From assembly GCF_002234595.1 (NCBI RefSeq), contig NZ_NMUL01000012.1, positions 372,001-436,000 of the forward strand: a DNA stretch of 64,000 nt. The letters are read 5' to 3'. Of this stretch, positions 17,829 to 26,441 are shown piece after piece; the first letter of the stretch is position 1; each line of letters opens with the position of its first letter. The notes beneath the pieces were generated by a model, which was not told the DNA's origin, did not search any database, and saw nothing but the letters and a program-made list of their open reading frames with translations. Made by a program: the position numbers and the translations under genes. The DNA is from Amycolatopsis vastitatis. Its GTDB lineage: Bacteria > Actinomycetota > Actinomycetes > Mycobacteriales > Pseudonocardiaceae.

Positions 17829-18761
17829 CTAACGAACTCCGTACGCCGAGCGGCTCGCGATCACCGCGCCGAGCTTCTCGACCTGCGGCGACCCCGGATC
17901 GAGCATGCGCACGGTGGCGAGCAATTCCTCCAGTCCGCCGTCGTACCGTTCGCACGTGCGCGCCAATTCGATCACGTGCAACCGGTCTTCTGCCTGGTGC
18001 GGCACCGCGTCCGCGATCTCGCGCCGGGAAAACATCTCCAGCAGGAGCCGGCGGCTTTCCGCGTTTCGCACGCACGTGATCGCCAGCAGCGCCTCGACCA
18101 GCGCCGTGAACGGAAGCGGCCGGTCCGCTCGGTCGACGGCCGGCGCCGTTGCCGACACGGTGATCCCGGCGAGCGGGGCACCCAAGAGCCGCAACCACGC
18201 CCACGCGTCGTGCTCCCCGGTTTTGACCTTCACCGGGATCCGGCGGTAGGACCGTGGATCGGCGGCCGGGTCCTGGGAGACGACGTCCTGGTAGATCAGG
18301 TCCGATGTGATCAGCGCGAGGTCCGCCCCCGACTGCTTCTGCGCCGCCTTGGCCTCCGGTGCGTCGAGGATGCGGAACGTCGCGCTCACCGCCTTGCTGA
18401 CCGAACCGTCGCTGCCCTTGGCCACTTCGCCGGCGTGCAGGGCCAGCCGGAGCCGAATCTGGGCTTCCGCCGCGTGGACGTGGTTGTAGCGGCACAGCTC
18501 GGCGTGCATCCGGGCGGGGAATTCGGCGACCAGGTCCGCCTTCCCGATCTCCGGCGGCAGGAGGAACATCGCGCCGTCGCCGGTGTTCTCCACGAAGCAG
18601 ACGTCCCATGGGATGCCGGTTTCCGCGAACGTCGTGCGCAGCACGCGCCAGAGGCCATCATGCATCTCGCGCAGGTGGGCCATGGTGCGGCTCGGGTTGT
18701 TGTACCCGGCGACGTCCACAGCCATGATCGTCCGGTGCAGCGCGGCCGGATAGGAATGCAC
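17829..18761 (-). CDS. Class III nucleotide cyclase-like protein with C-terminal EAD
   Basis: 310 residues. The N-terminal half keeps class III cyclase landmarks: Asp16 in MAVDVAGY, Asp62 in ENTGDGAMFLLP (the two metal Asps), and RLRLALHAGEV. The C-terminal ~95 residues (LPFTALVEALLAI, SRREIADAVPHQAEDRLHVIELARTC) form an EAD like that on VMAP. GTG at 18761 is chosen because GGGGAGGTGGGCC directly precedes it; longer frames lack a ribosome binding site. Inference: an effector or signal generator recruited by VMAP through EAD pairing. Residues for substrate choice and transition-state binding were not confirmed, so activity may be absent. Its copy 1 counterpart is broken. Confidence 0.65.
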   Translation of the reverse strand: MHSYPAALHRTIMAVDVAGYNNPSRTMAHLREMHDGLWRVLRTTFAETGIPWDVCFVENTGDGAMFLLPPEIGKADLVAEFPARMHAELCRYNHVHAAEAQIRLRLALHAGEVAKGSDGSVSKAVSATFRILDAPEAKAAQKQSGADLALITSDLIYQDVVSQDPAADPRSYRRIPVKVKTGEHDAWAWLRLLGAPLAGITVSATAPAVDRADRPLPFTALVEALLAITCVRNAESRRLLLEMFSRREIADAVPHQAEDRLHVIELARTCERYDGGLEELLATVRMLDPGSPQVEKLGAVIASRSAYGVR

Positions 18762-18845
18762 GGCCCACCTCCCCACGTCCCGTCGCTCATTGTCCCAGAA
18801 CCATGCACGTTCGGCCATGTTCGCGCAGGGCGTTACGACAAAACT

Positions 18846-18869
18846 GGAACCTCCTGACATGTTTTCGTC
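18846..18869 (+). promoter_or_regulatory. Possible ECF-type promoter of the LtrA-family gene
   Basis: GGAAC and CGTC are separated by 15 nt, resembling the ECF sigma pattern of actinomycetes. The CGTC ends 11 nt before the GTG start at 18881, so the transcript would be nearly leaderless; no Shine-Dalgarno precedes that GTG. Confidence 0.25.
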
Positions 18870-18880
18870 CATAATTCGGC

Positions 18881-20086
18881 GTGCCCACGACACGCCTGCA
18901 CCTGGTGAGCGCGGAAGAGGATCACCGCGTCTCGACCATCGAACTCTTCTTCGACCTGGTCTTCGTCTACGCCATCACCCAGACCACCCAGCTGATGGCC
19001 GACCACCTCAGCCCCCTCGGGGTCGGGCAGGGGCTCGCCATGCTCGCCGTCCTGTGGTGGTGCTGGTGCAGCTATGCCTGGCTCGGAACCACCATCCACG
19101 TCGACCACGGGATCGCGCGGCTCGCGATGTTCGGGGCCATGGCCGTGATGTTCCTGGTGTCGCTGACCATTCCCGAGGCCTTCGTCGATCACCCCGGCGG
19201 GTTGTTCGCGCCCGTGCTGTTCGTTGCCTGTTACGCCCTGGTGCGGCTGCTGCACCTGGTTGCCTACCTGGGCGCTGCGAAGCACGATCCCGGGCTCCGG
19301 CGTGTTCTGCTCAAGATGTTCGTCGGGCTGCTGCCGAGCGTCCTGCTCCTGGCCGTGAGCACCGCGCTCACCGGGCCGTGGCAGCTGGGGCTGTGGGTCG
19401 TCGCGCTGCTCGTCGACTACCTCAACGTCTACCTCACCGGACCCGACGGCTGGCGGCTGAACTCGCCCGCGCACTTCGCCGAACGGTTCGGGCTCATCGT
19501 CATCATCGCGCTCGGTGAATCGATCGTCGCCATCGGCATCGGGATCGGGGCACTGCCGATGTCGTGGCTGGTCGCCGGGGCCGCGGTGTGCGGGCTCGCA
19601 CTGGCCGCCGGCATGTGGTGGACGTACTTCGACGTCGTCGCGCGCGTGTCCGAACACCGGCTGACCCGGGCAACCGGGGTCGAACGGGCGAAGCTCGCCA
19701 CCGACTCCTACACCTTCCTGCACCTGCCGCTGATCGCCGGGATCGTGCTCGTCGCCCTCGGGTTGAAGAAAGCCTTCCTCTACATCGCCGACACCGAGCA
19801 CCACACGCCCGGCGAAGCACTGCACGGCGTGCCGATCTGGACGCTGTCCGGCGGGCTCGCGCTCTACCTGATCGCGCTGAGCGCCCTGCGCAAGCGCAAC
19901 CTCGGCAGCTGGAACCACCAGCGGCTCGTCGTCGGCGTCCTGCTCGTCGCGGCGACGCCGTTGCTGGAGCACGTGCCCGCCGCCGTGCTGCTGCTGATCT
20001 TCGCCGTCCTGGTGCTCGGGCTCATCGGCTTCGAGCGGCTGCGCTTCGCCGAGTGGCGCCGGAACGTCCACGCCGAGCACTCATAA
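18881..20086 (+). CDS. LtrA-family (low temperature requirement A) membrane protein
   Basis: 401 residues with many hydrophobic segments. The N-terminus RVSTIELFFDLVFVYAITQ is the LtrA hallmark, and the RFGLIVIIALGESIVAIG segment near the middle is also typical. LtrA proteins are polytopic membrane proteins of unclear molecular function, named from a Listeria cold-growth mutant. The gene reads away from the cyclase-like gene with about 120 nt between starts and overlaps the next gene convergently by 6 nt. It is probably not part of the conflict locus. Confidence 0.85.
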   Translation: MPTTRLHLVSAEEDHRVSTIELFFDLVFVYAITQTTQLMADHLSPLGVGQGLAMLAVLWWCWCSYAWLGTTIHVDHGIARLAMFGAMAVMFLVSLTIPEAFVDHPGGLFAPVLFVACYALVRLLHLVAYLGAAKHDPGLRRVLLKMFVGLLPSVLLLAVSTALTGPWQLGLWVVALLVDYLNVYLTGPDGWRLNSPAHFAERFGLIVIIALGESIVAIGIGIGALPMSWLVAGAAVCGLALAAGMWWTYFDVVARVSEHRLTRATGVERAKLATDSYTFLHLPLIAGIVLVALGLKKAFLYIADTEHHTPGEALHGVPIWTLSGGLALYLIALSALRKRNLGSWNHQRLVVGVLLVAATPLLEHVPAAVLLLIFAVLVLGLIGFERLRFAEWRRNVHAEHS

Positions 20087-20905
20087 CAGCTCCGGGCCGA
20101 CGACCGAAAGCAGCTGCAGCTTCTCGGCGTCCTCGGTGCCGGGCGTCGCGGTGAACACCAGCAGCACCTGCGCGAGGTCGTGGGTGAACAGCAGCTGGCA
20201 GTCGAGCGCTATCTCGCCGAGGTTCGGATGCACGATCGTCTTGCGGCGCTCGGCGGGCACCGCGACTTCGTGCGCTTCCCACAGCTTCGTGAACTCCACG
20301 CTCTTCGCCGTCAGCAGCCGCGCCAACTCGACAGCCCTCGGGTCGGTCGCGCTGGCGGCCCGCAGGCTCGCCACCAGGAACCGGGCGTGGCGCGGACGGT
20401 CCGGCTCGGGGTAGATCCGCTGCTCCGCCGGGTCGGTGAACCACCGGTAGGCGGCGCTGCGCGCGGGCCCGCTGTGGCCGGTTTCGTTCCCGAGCAGGGC
20501 CTCGGCCTGCCGGTTCTGCACGAGCGTCTCGCCGAGGTCGGACATGACCTGGGCGGGCGTGTCGTGCAGCCGGTCCAGCACGCGCATCAGCGGCGGGCTG
20601 ACGTGGTCCGCGCGCGAAACGCGGCTCGGCGCGGTGTGCCCGGCCAGCCGGAACAGGTGGTCGCGCTCGTCCAGGGTGAGCCGCAGCCCGCGGGCGATCG
20701 CCGCGAGCATCTGTTCCGACGGCCGCGGTCCGCGCTGCTGTTCGAGGCGCGTGTAGTAGTCGGTGGACATGCCCGAAAGCGTCGCGACCTCTTCGCGGCG
20801 CAGACCGGATGTACGGCGGCGCTGCCCCGGCGGCAGTCCGACGTCGTCCGGGCGCAGGGCCTCCCGTCGGCGGCGCAGGAAGTCGGCGAGTTCGGTGCGG
20901 TCCAC
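20081..20905 (-). CDS. XRE-family regulator with MmyB-like ligand domain
   Basis: 274 residues from GTG at 20905. An N-terminal helix-turn-helix (SGLRREEVATLSGMSTDYYTRLEQQ) is followed by the MmyB-like domain (LDRLHDTPAQVMSDLGETLVQNRQAEALLG; ending in LLFTHDLAQVLLVFTATPG). These regulators usually sit next to and control a short-chain dehydrogenase, as here: the SDR starts about 100 nt away in the opposite direction. GATAAT lies 7 nt before the chosen GTG and fits a -10 for a leaderless transcript; a GTG 24 nt upstream is possible. The ligand-binding domain is thought to bind fatty-acid-like molecules, known only for relatives. Confidence 0.85.
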   Translation of the reverse strand: MDRTELADFLRRRREALRPDDVGLPPGQRRRTSGLRREEVATLSGMSTDYYTRLEQQRGPRPSEQMLAAIARGLRLTLDERDHLFRLAGHTAPSRVSRADHVSPPLMRVLDRLHDTPAQVMSDLGETLVQNRQAEALLGNETGHSGPARSAAYRWFTDPAEQRIYPEPDRPRHARFLVASLRAASATDPRAVELARLLTAKSVEFTKLWEAHEVAVPAERRKTIVHPNLGEIALDCQLLFTHDLAQVLLVFTATPGTEDAEKLQLLSVVGPELL

Positions 20906-21005
20906 ATCGTCGATTATCGGCGCCTGCACGGCCGGCGCCAGGGATCGCCGATCCCCCGATCAGCGCGCTCTGCCGCGGCTCTCCCGGCGCGCCGACGCTG
21001 AGCGC

Positions 21006-21806
21006 ATGACCACTTACCTTGTCACCGGGGCCGGCGGCGGCCTCGGCGCTGTCACCGCCCGCGAACTCGCCGCCGGCGGCGCCCGCGTCGTCCTCGCCGT
21101 GCGCGACCCCGCCCGCGTCACGCCCCCGCCGGGCGACACCGAAGTCCGGCGCCTCGACCTCGCCGACCTGGCTTCGGTGCGCGAGTTCGCGGCCGGCTGG
21201 TCGGGCGACCTCGACGTCCTGGTCAACAACGCCGGCGTGATGGCCGTGCCCTACGCGAAGACCGTCGACGGCTTCGAGACGCACATGGCCGTCAACCACT
21301 TCGGCCCGTTCCTGCTGACGAGCCTGCTGCTGCCGCACGTGACCGGCCGGGTGGTGACGGTCTCGTCGGGCCTGGCGCGGCTGGGGAAGATCCGGCTCGA
21401 CGACCTGAACTGGGAGCGCCGCCGCTACTCGGCGCTGGGGGCGTACAACCAGTCGAAGCTGGCGAACCTGCTGTTCACCCACGAACTCCAGCGGCGGCTC
21501 ACCGAGGCCGGGCGTGACACGCTCGCCGTCGCGGCGCATCCCGGCGTCGCGCGGACCGGCATCGACCGGCACTACCGCGGCGTCTCCGCCTTCACCCTGA
21601 AAGCGCTTTACCCGGTGATCGCGCAGAAGAAGCCCGAGTACGGTGCCCTGCCGATCCTGTTCGCCGCGACCGAAGACGTCCCGGGCGGTGCCTACGTCGG
21701 TCCCGGCGACCGGTCGGGTGGACGACCGAAGCTCGAACGCCACCGGACGGACACCCACCTCGCCCGCGAACTCTGGGAAATCTCGGCCCGGCTCACTCGT
21801 AAGTGA
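21006..21806 (+). CDS. Short-chain dehydrogenase/reductase
   Basis: 266 residues. TGAGGGLG near the start binds NAD(P), NNAG follows at about residue 77, and the catalytic YNQSK motif (Tyr and Lys) is at about 141-145, so this is a classical SDR, closest in style to retinol dehydrogenase/protochlorophyllide-type oxidoreductases. The substrate is not predictable. Divergent from the MmyB-like regulator, which probably controls it through the shared ~100-nt region. The start at 21006 is the first ATG before the nucleotide-binding fold; the Shine-Dalgarno is weak. Confidence 0.85.
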   Translation: MTTYLVTGAGGGLGAVTARELAAGGARVVLAVRDPARVTPPPGDTEVRRLDLADLASVREFAAGWSGDLDVLVNNAGVMAVPYAKTVDGFETHMAVNHFGPFLLTSLLLPHVTGRVVTVSSGLARLGKIRLDDLNWERRRYSALGAYNQSKLANLLFTHELQRRLTEAGRDTLAVAAHPGVARTGIDRHYRGVSAFTLKALYPVIAQKKPEYGALPILFAATEDVPGGAYVGPGDRSGGRPKLERHRTDTHLARELWEISARLTRK

Positions 21807-21839
21807 CCCCGCTCTGGCGCGACGCGGCTTTCCCAGCTA

Positions 21840-21857
21840 ACCTACTCGCCAGTAGGT
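21840..21857. promoter_or_regulatory. Palindromic operator before acyl-CoA dehydrogenase pair
   Basis: ACCTACTcgccAGTAGGT is a perfect inverted repeat with 7-bp arms, 15 nt before the ATG at 21873. Position and symmetry fit a TetR-family repressor site. No TetR gene adjoins it; the TetR gene at 43300 has a different operator. Confidence 0.5.
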
Positions 21858-21872
21858 ACGGATGGAGGGCAC

Positions 21873-23195
21873 ATGGCTGCGCCAAGGAAACGGGACGCGA
21901 TGGGCTGGGGCCTGTCCGCGCTCACCCGGCTGGCCGGGAGCAAGGTCGTCGAGCGAGCCGGGCTGCGCAAGCCCCTCGAGGGCCTGGTCACCTCGGGGAC
22001 CCGCAACGGCTTCCGCGTCGCCGGCGCGGCTACCCGGTCGTTCAAGTCGGTACAGAAGCTGGGCAAGCCGGCCCGGCTCGCGCCGTCCGCGGACACCGGG
22101 TTGTTCGACCTGACGCCGACCGAGGACCAGCAGCTCATCGTCGAGACGGTGACGGAGTTCGCCGCCGAGCAGCTGCGGCCGGCCGCCGCGGACGCCGACG
22201 CGAAGCTCGAGGCGCCCGAGGGGCTGCTGAGCCGGGCCGGCGAGCTGGGCATCAGCCTGGTCGGCATCCCCGAGGAGCTCGGCGGCGTCGGCACCGAACG
22301 CTCGGTGGTGACCAACGCGCTCGTCGCGGAAGCGCTTGCGCACGGCGACCTCGGCCTGGCCGTGGCCGTGCTCGCGCCGTCCGCGGTGAGCACCGCGCTG
22401 GTCAGCTGGGGTGACGAGCAGCAGCAGGCCGACTACCTGCCCGCGTTCACCGGCGAGCACGTCCCGGCCGCGGCGCTGGCGCTGCAGGAGCGGAAAGCGC
22501 TCTACGACCCGTTCAAGCCCGCGACGAAGGCGCGTCGCACGCCGAAGGGCTACCAGCTCGACGGCGTGAAGTCGCTCGTGCCGCGCGCGGCGGCGGCCGA
22601 GCTGTTCATCGTCTCGGCCGACCTCGAAGGCCGTGGCCCGGCGCTGTTCCTCGTCGAGTCGTCGAACGCCGGCGTCTCCATCGAGAGCGAGCCCGCGATG
22701 GGCCTGCGCGGCGCCGCGACCGGCAAGCTGCACCTGGAGAAGGTGGCGCTGCCCGCGGGCGCGCTGCTCGGCGGCGGCAAGCTCGACGTCTTCACGGAGG
22801 CGGTCCGGCTGTCGCGGCTGGGCTGGGCGGCGCTGGCCGCCGGCACCGCGAAGGCCGTCCTCGACTACGTCGTCCCTTACGTCAACGAGCGGACGGCGTT
22901 CGGCGAGCCGATCAGCCACCGGCAGGCGGTGGCGTTCTCCGTGGCCGACATCGCGATCGAGCTGGAGGGCCTGCGGCTGGTCACGCTGCGGGCGGCGGCG
23001 CGGGCCGAGCGGGGCAAGCCCTACGCCCGCGAGGTCGCGCTGGCGCGGAAGCTGGCCGTGGACAAGGGCATGCAGATCGGCAGTGCGGGCGTGCAGCTGC
23101 TCGGCGGGCACGGCTTCGTCAAGGAGCACCCGGTCGAGCGCTGGTACCGCGACCTGCGCGCCATCGGCGTCATGGAAGGCGCTGTCCTTCTCTAG
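21873..23195 (+). CDS. Acyl-CoA dehydrogenase family protein (subunit 1 of pair)
   Basis: 440 residues. After ~80 extra N-terminal residues the acyl-CoA dehydrogenase fold begins (LTPTEDQQLIVETVTEFAAEQLRP) and continues through FGEPISHRQAVAFSVAD, the signature around the FAD-binding arginine region, and LLGGHGFVKEHPVERWYRD. The C-terminus ends at AIGVMEGAVLL, shorter than usual, directly after the catalytic-glutamate region. GGAGG lies 4 nt before the ATG. The next gene starts 20 nt downstream, so the two may form a mixed (alpha/beta) enzyme as in several actinobacterial FadE pairs; substrate unknown. It oxidises acyl-CoA to enoyl-CoA with FAD. Confidence 0.85.
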   Translation: MAAPRKRDAMGWGLSALTRLAGSKVVERAGLRKPLEGLVTSGTRNGFRVAGAATRSFKSVQKLGKPARLAPSADTGLFDLTPTEDQQLIVETVTEFAAEQLRPAAADADAKLEAPEGLLSRAGELGISLVGIPEELGGVGTERSVVTNALVAEALAHGDLGLAVAVLAPSAVSTALVSWGDEQQQADYLPAFTGEHVPAAALALQERKALYDPFKPATKARRTPKGYQLDGVKSLVPRAAAAELFIVSADLEGRGPALFLVESSNAGVSIESEPAMGLRGAATGKLHLEKVALPAGALLGGGKLDVFTEAVRLSRLGWAALAAGTAKAVLDYVVPYVNERTAFGEPISHRQAVAFSVADIAIELEGLRLVTLRAAARAERGKPYAREVALARKLAVDKGMQIGSAGVQLLGGHGFVKEHPVERWYRDLRAIGVMEGAVLL

Positions 23196-23215
23196 GCTTC
23201 GGAAAGGCGTTAACG

Positions 23216-24418
23216 ATGATTAACCTGGAAGTTCCCAAGAAGGCCGGCGCGCTGATCAACCAGGCGTACCAGGCCGCGGCCGAGGTGTTCCGGCCGATCT
23301 CGCGCAAGTACGACCGCGCGGAGCACACGTACCCGGCCGAGCTGGACATGTTCGCGGCGCTGCTGGACGGGCTCAACTCCTCCGGCGAGGGCGGCGCGGG
23401 CGCGGCCGGCGTGCGCCGTTCGAAGGACGAGAACGAAAAGGGCAACCGCAACGGCGCCAACCTGAACGTGGTCCTCGGCACGATCGAGATGTGCTGGGGC
23501 GACGTCGGCCTGCTGCTGTCGATGCCGCGCCAGGGCCTCGGCAACGCGGCGATCGGCTCGGTGGCGACGGACGAGCAGCTCGAACGCTTCTCCGGCATGT
23601 GGGCGGCGATGGCGATCACCGAGCCGTCCTGCGGCTCGGACTCGGCGGCCATCACGGCGACGGCCCGCCTGGACGGCGACCACTACGTCCTGAACGGCGA
23701 GAAGATCTTCGTGACGTCCGGCGAGCGCGCCGACGCGGTGGTCGTGTGGGCGACGCTGGACAAGACCAAAGGCCGCGCGGCGATCAAGTCGTTCGTGGTC
23801 GAGAAGGGCACGCCGGGCTTCGAGGTGGTGCGCGTCGAGCACAAGCTCGGCATCCGCGCCTCCGACACGGCGGTGCTGCGCTTCGAGAACTGCCGCGTCC
23901 CCAAGGAGAACCTCCTGGGCACGCCGGAAATCGACACGGCCAAGGGCTTCGCCGGCGTCATGCAGACGTTCGACAACACCCGACCCCTGGTGGCGGCGAT
24001 GGCGATCGGCGTGGCCCGCGCGGCGTTGGAGGAGACCAAGCGGATCCTGTCCGAGGCCGGGGTGGAGATCGACTACGACCGCCCGGCGAACGCCCAGCAC
24101 GCGGCGGCCGCGGAGTACCTGAAGCTGGAAGCGGACTACGAGTCGGCGTACCTGCTGACGCTGGAATCGGCGTGGATGGCGGACAACCGCAAGCCGAACT
24201 CGCTGCAGGCGTCGATGGCGAAGGCCAAGGCGGGACGCTCGGTCGTCGACATCGCCCTGAAGTGCGTCGAACTGACCGGGGCTTACGGCGAGGAGTCTCT
24301 CCTCGAGAAGTGGGCTCGTGACGCGAAGATCCTGGACATCTTCGAGGGGACGCAGCAGATCCAGCAGCTCATCGTCGCTCGCCGGATCCTTGGGAAGTCC
24401 TCGGCCGAGCTGAAGTAG
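23216..24418 (+). CDS. Acyl-CoA dehydrogenase (subunit 2), 3' end supplied by the integrated element
   Basis: 400 residues. Acyl-CoA dehydrogenase motifs: AITEPSCGSDSAAI (FAD/substrate region), ENCRVPKENLLGTP, and the catalytic DIFEGTQQIQ with Glu at about 377. The last codons from 24332 lie in a 29-bp sequence repeated at 33894. From there on, a second version of the 3' end exists at 33894-33980 coding LDIFEGTQQI then QQLIVARRVLGKTSAELK, so the present C-terminus (ARRILGKSSAELK) came with the element and keeps the protein full length. Two changes are visible (Ile/Val, Ser/Thr). Confidence 0.88.
   Translation: MINLEVPKKAGALINQAYQAAAEVFRPISRKYDRAEHTYPAELDMFAALLDGLNSSGEGGAGAAGVRRSKDENEKGNRNGANLNVVLGTIEMCWGDVGLLLSMPRQGLGNAAIGSVATDEQLERFSGMWAAMAITEPSCGSDSAAITATARLDGDHYVLNGEKIFVTSGERADAVVVWATLDKTKGRAAIKSFVVEKGTPGFEVVRVEHKLGIRASDTAVLRFENCRVPKENLLGTPEIDTAKGFAGVMQTFDNTRPLVAAMAIGVARAALEETKRILSEAGVEIDYDRPANAQHAAAAEYLKLEADYESAYLLTLESAWMADNRKPNSLQASMAKAKAGRSVVDIALKCVELTGAYGEESLLEKWARDAKILDIFEGTQQIQQLIVARRILGKSSAELK
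24332..24360 (+). repeat. attL core, 29-bp direct repeat
   Basis: Identical to 33894-33922. It encodes LDIFEGTQQI, the catalytic motif of the acyl-CoA dehydrogenase. It lies 151 nt from the end of the integrase gene, as expected for the integrase-proximal attachment site. After position 24360 the two copies differ at scattered, mostly synonymous positions. Confidence 0.85.
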
Positions 24419-24436
24419 TTGTGCTGTAACGGAAAT

Positions 24437-24484
24437 CCGCCCGGTCGCGGGCCCTTCTTGGGGCGTTGCGACCGGGCGGCTTTC
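24437..24484 (+). terminator. Rho-independent-like terminator
   Basis: CCGCCCGGTCGC pairs perfectly with GCGACCGGGCGG (12 bp) across a 19-nt loop, followed by CTTTC. It lies just after the acyl-CoA dehydrogenase stop and before the convergent integrase, so it may serve both. Confidence 0.6.
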
Positions 24485-24510
24485 GCGTCGGTTGGGGCGG
24501 GGTTTCATGA

Positions 24511-25761
24511 TCAGGCCGCCTCCAGGCCGTCATCGAGGGCAGGCCGTCCGAAGACCGCGTCGACGGCCTCCCGTGCCCGCTGGTGGCTCGACGGCACGAG
24601 GTGCGTGTACGTCCGGAGCGTGAAGCCTGGGTCCGCGTGCCCGAGGTAGTCGGCCAGCTCCGTAATCGAAACCGCACGGGCCAAGAGAGTTGACGCGTAG
24701 AAGTGACGGAGCGCATGCATCCCGTCCGCGCGACCTCGGTACGTGATCCCGGCCGTCCGGAACGCTCCGTGCCAGACGACCTTCGTGAACAGGTCACCGG
24801 AATACAGCCGGCCAGCTTCGCCGGTCATCAGCAGTCGCGCCGTCACTGGATCACCGTCCGCGCTCTGCCACGGCAGTGTGACGGCTACGGACGGGAACCG
24901 GTCCTCGTGGTCGTCGATCTCGGCCAGCATGGCGGCCGACAACGGGATGGTCCGCTCCTTGCCCCGCTTGGGGAGCGCGAACATCATCACGCCCCTGACC
25001 GTCTTGATCTGACGGCGGATCCGCACGGTCATCGCCGTCCGGTCGACGTCGTCGGGCGAGAAACCCAGAATCTCACCCTGCCGAAGGCCGAACCCAGCAC
25101 CCAGCGGAACAGCGATCTTGAACCGATCCGCGAGCCCCGACCGCACCACCTGAACTCGTTCCTCCGGCCATACGACGATCGGCGGGCTACTCGCGACCGG
25201 CCGCCGCACGGTCTTCGCGTGGCACGGGTTCTCACGGATCCGGCGATCGTCCACGGCCGAATCCATCACGCCGGACACGGTGTTGAACAAGACCGCCTGA
25301 TAGTTGTCCGAGAGCTTCCGCTCTTCCATCGAGCCGACCCAGTCACGAATGGTCGACGGCTTGATCTGCCCGACCTTCTTGGTCTCGAAGACCGGGTAGA
25401 TCTGGCTTTCGAGCCGACTGAGGATGGTCGACCGCGTGCCCGGGTCCGGGGACTGGCTTTTCACCCAGCTCTCCGCCTGCTGGCGGAACGTCGTCATCGA
25501 GGCCCGCGGATCGATGTACTTGTCTTCGCGCTTGTCCGACTCGACGCCGATGAGGAAGTCCTCAGCGCGCTTCTTCTGCTTGTCCGCGAACGACTTCGAG
25601 CGTTCGTTGTTGTCCGGGTCGAGGTAACGGACCTTGTACCGCAGCCCGATGCCGTACAGCTCGGACCGTTCCATCACGGGCTTGCCCCGCGCGTTGAGGA
25701 TGACCTTTTCGGTGACCGCATCCCGCGCGGGGCGAAACCAGCGGTCTTGGATGTGTCCCAT
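24511..25761 (-). CDS. int: Tyrosine site-specific recombinase (integrase)
   Basis: 416 residues. SAM-like core-binding domain in the N-terminal half (SWVKSQSPDPGTRSTILSRL); the catalytic domain has the first Arg in GFGLRQGEILG, HALRHFYAS (His-x-x-Arg) and the nucleophile Tyr in RTYTHLVPSS near the C-terminus. It catalyses integration and excision at the 29-bp att core. Such integrases in AICEs normally target tRNA genes; here the site is protein coding. Its start abuts the stop of the truncated replication gene, with no separate excisionase between. Confidence 0.92.
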   Translation of the reverse strand: MGHIQDRWFRPARDAVTEKVILNARGKPVMERSELYGIGLRYKVRYLDPDNNERSKSFADKQKKRAEDFLIGVESDKREDKYIDPRASMTTFRQQAESWVKSQSPDPGTRSTILSRLESQIYPVFETKKVGQIKPSTIRDWVGSMEERKLSDNYQAVLFNTVSGVMDSAVDDRRIRENPCHAKTVRRPVASSPPIVVWPEERVQVVRSGLADRFKIAVPLGAGFGLRQGEILGFSPDDVDRTAMTVRIRRQIKTVRGVMMFALPKRGKERTIPLSAAMLAEIDDHEDRFPSVAVTLPWQSADGDPVTARLLMTGEAGRLYSGDLFTKVVWHGAFRTAGITYRGRADGMHALRHFYASTLLARAVSITELADYLGHADPGFTLRTYTHLVPSSHQRAREAVDAVFGRPALDDGLEAA

Positions 25762-26441
25762 CAGGCCGCCTCCGCGTCGACCCAGGCGCGCAACTTGGCC
25801 GGGTCATAGCGCAGGTCGACCGGCGAGCCGTCGCCACGAACCGGGCCGTAGGTGTCGCAGGTCAGGGTCACAAACATCGACGGCCGGAACTTCCCCGCGA
25901 ACTCACGCCCGACCGTCGTCTTCGCGACCTTCCGGCGAGGGAGGTTCGGCGCGTCCTGCCGACGACGAGTCGACCGCTTCACCGCCCGCTTGGCTGGCAC
26001 GTCCAAGGCAGGCAAGCGGCCCCGCATCCCGAGTTGCCGAAGTTCCACATCAACCCCGGCGACCTCCTCGCGCAGTTCCTCGGCCTCCGCCTGGTCGTGC
26101 TCGACCACCTCCCGATACGCCGCGACGAGGTCCGCCCGGTAGGTCAGCAGCTCGGTGTGGTCATCGGACGGCGGAGCTGGAGTGAGGGTGGGTTCCTCGG
26201 TCAGGTGCCAGCCCTCGCGGCACTGTGCCTGCCGCAGCGCCTTCGCCTTCCGCGCACACGGCAGGCACACCGACTCCACCGTGGACCCGCACGGCACCGG
26301 GACGTACCGCAGTTCGCCGGTAGCGGTGTCGCCGACCTCCATAGTGAACGGCCGGACGCAGACGCCGTGCTTCTCCGCCGTCGCCCGGATGACGTCAGCA
26401 GCGAGCGGGATGCGCATCCGTTCCGCGCGTGTCTCGCCCAT
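25761..26441 (-). CDS. Truncated RepSA-type replication initiator with foreign tail
   Basis: 226 residues against roughly 450 or more for AICE RepSA proteins. The N-terminal part is typical: EKHGVCVRPFTMEV, PCGSTVESVCLPCARKAKAL (Cys motif), QCREGWHL, RRRQDAPNLPRRKV, FRPSMFVTLTCDTYGPV. After GDGSPVD the normal Rep sequence stops and the protein ends LRYDPAKLRAWVDAEAA, which resembles the C-terminal DNA-binding tail of small HTH excisionases. A deletion joining rep to the end of xis would explain this. ATG at 26441 overlaps the previous stop (ATGA). The catalytic part is missing, so replication activity is unlikely. Confidence 0.7.
   Translation of the reverse strand: MGETRAERMRIPLAADVIRATAEKHGVCVRPFTMEVGDTATGELRYVPVPCGSTVESVCLPCARKAKALRQAQCREGWHLTEEPTLTPAPPSDDHTELLTYRADLVAAYREVVEHDQAEAEELREEVAGVDVELRQLGMRGRLPALDVPAKRAVKRSTRRRQDAPNLPRRKVAKTTVGREFAGKFRPSMFVTLTCDTYGPVRGDGSPVDLRYDPAKLRAWVDAEAA

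Noticed and set aside
24418..24511. tRNA gene as attachment site of the element
   Set aside because: No cloverleaf in either flank; the 29-bp repeat is inside the acyl-CoA dehydrogenase coding sequence.
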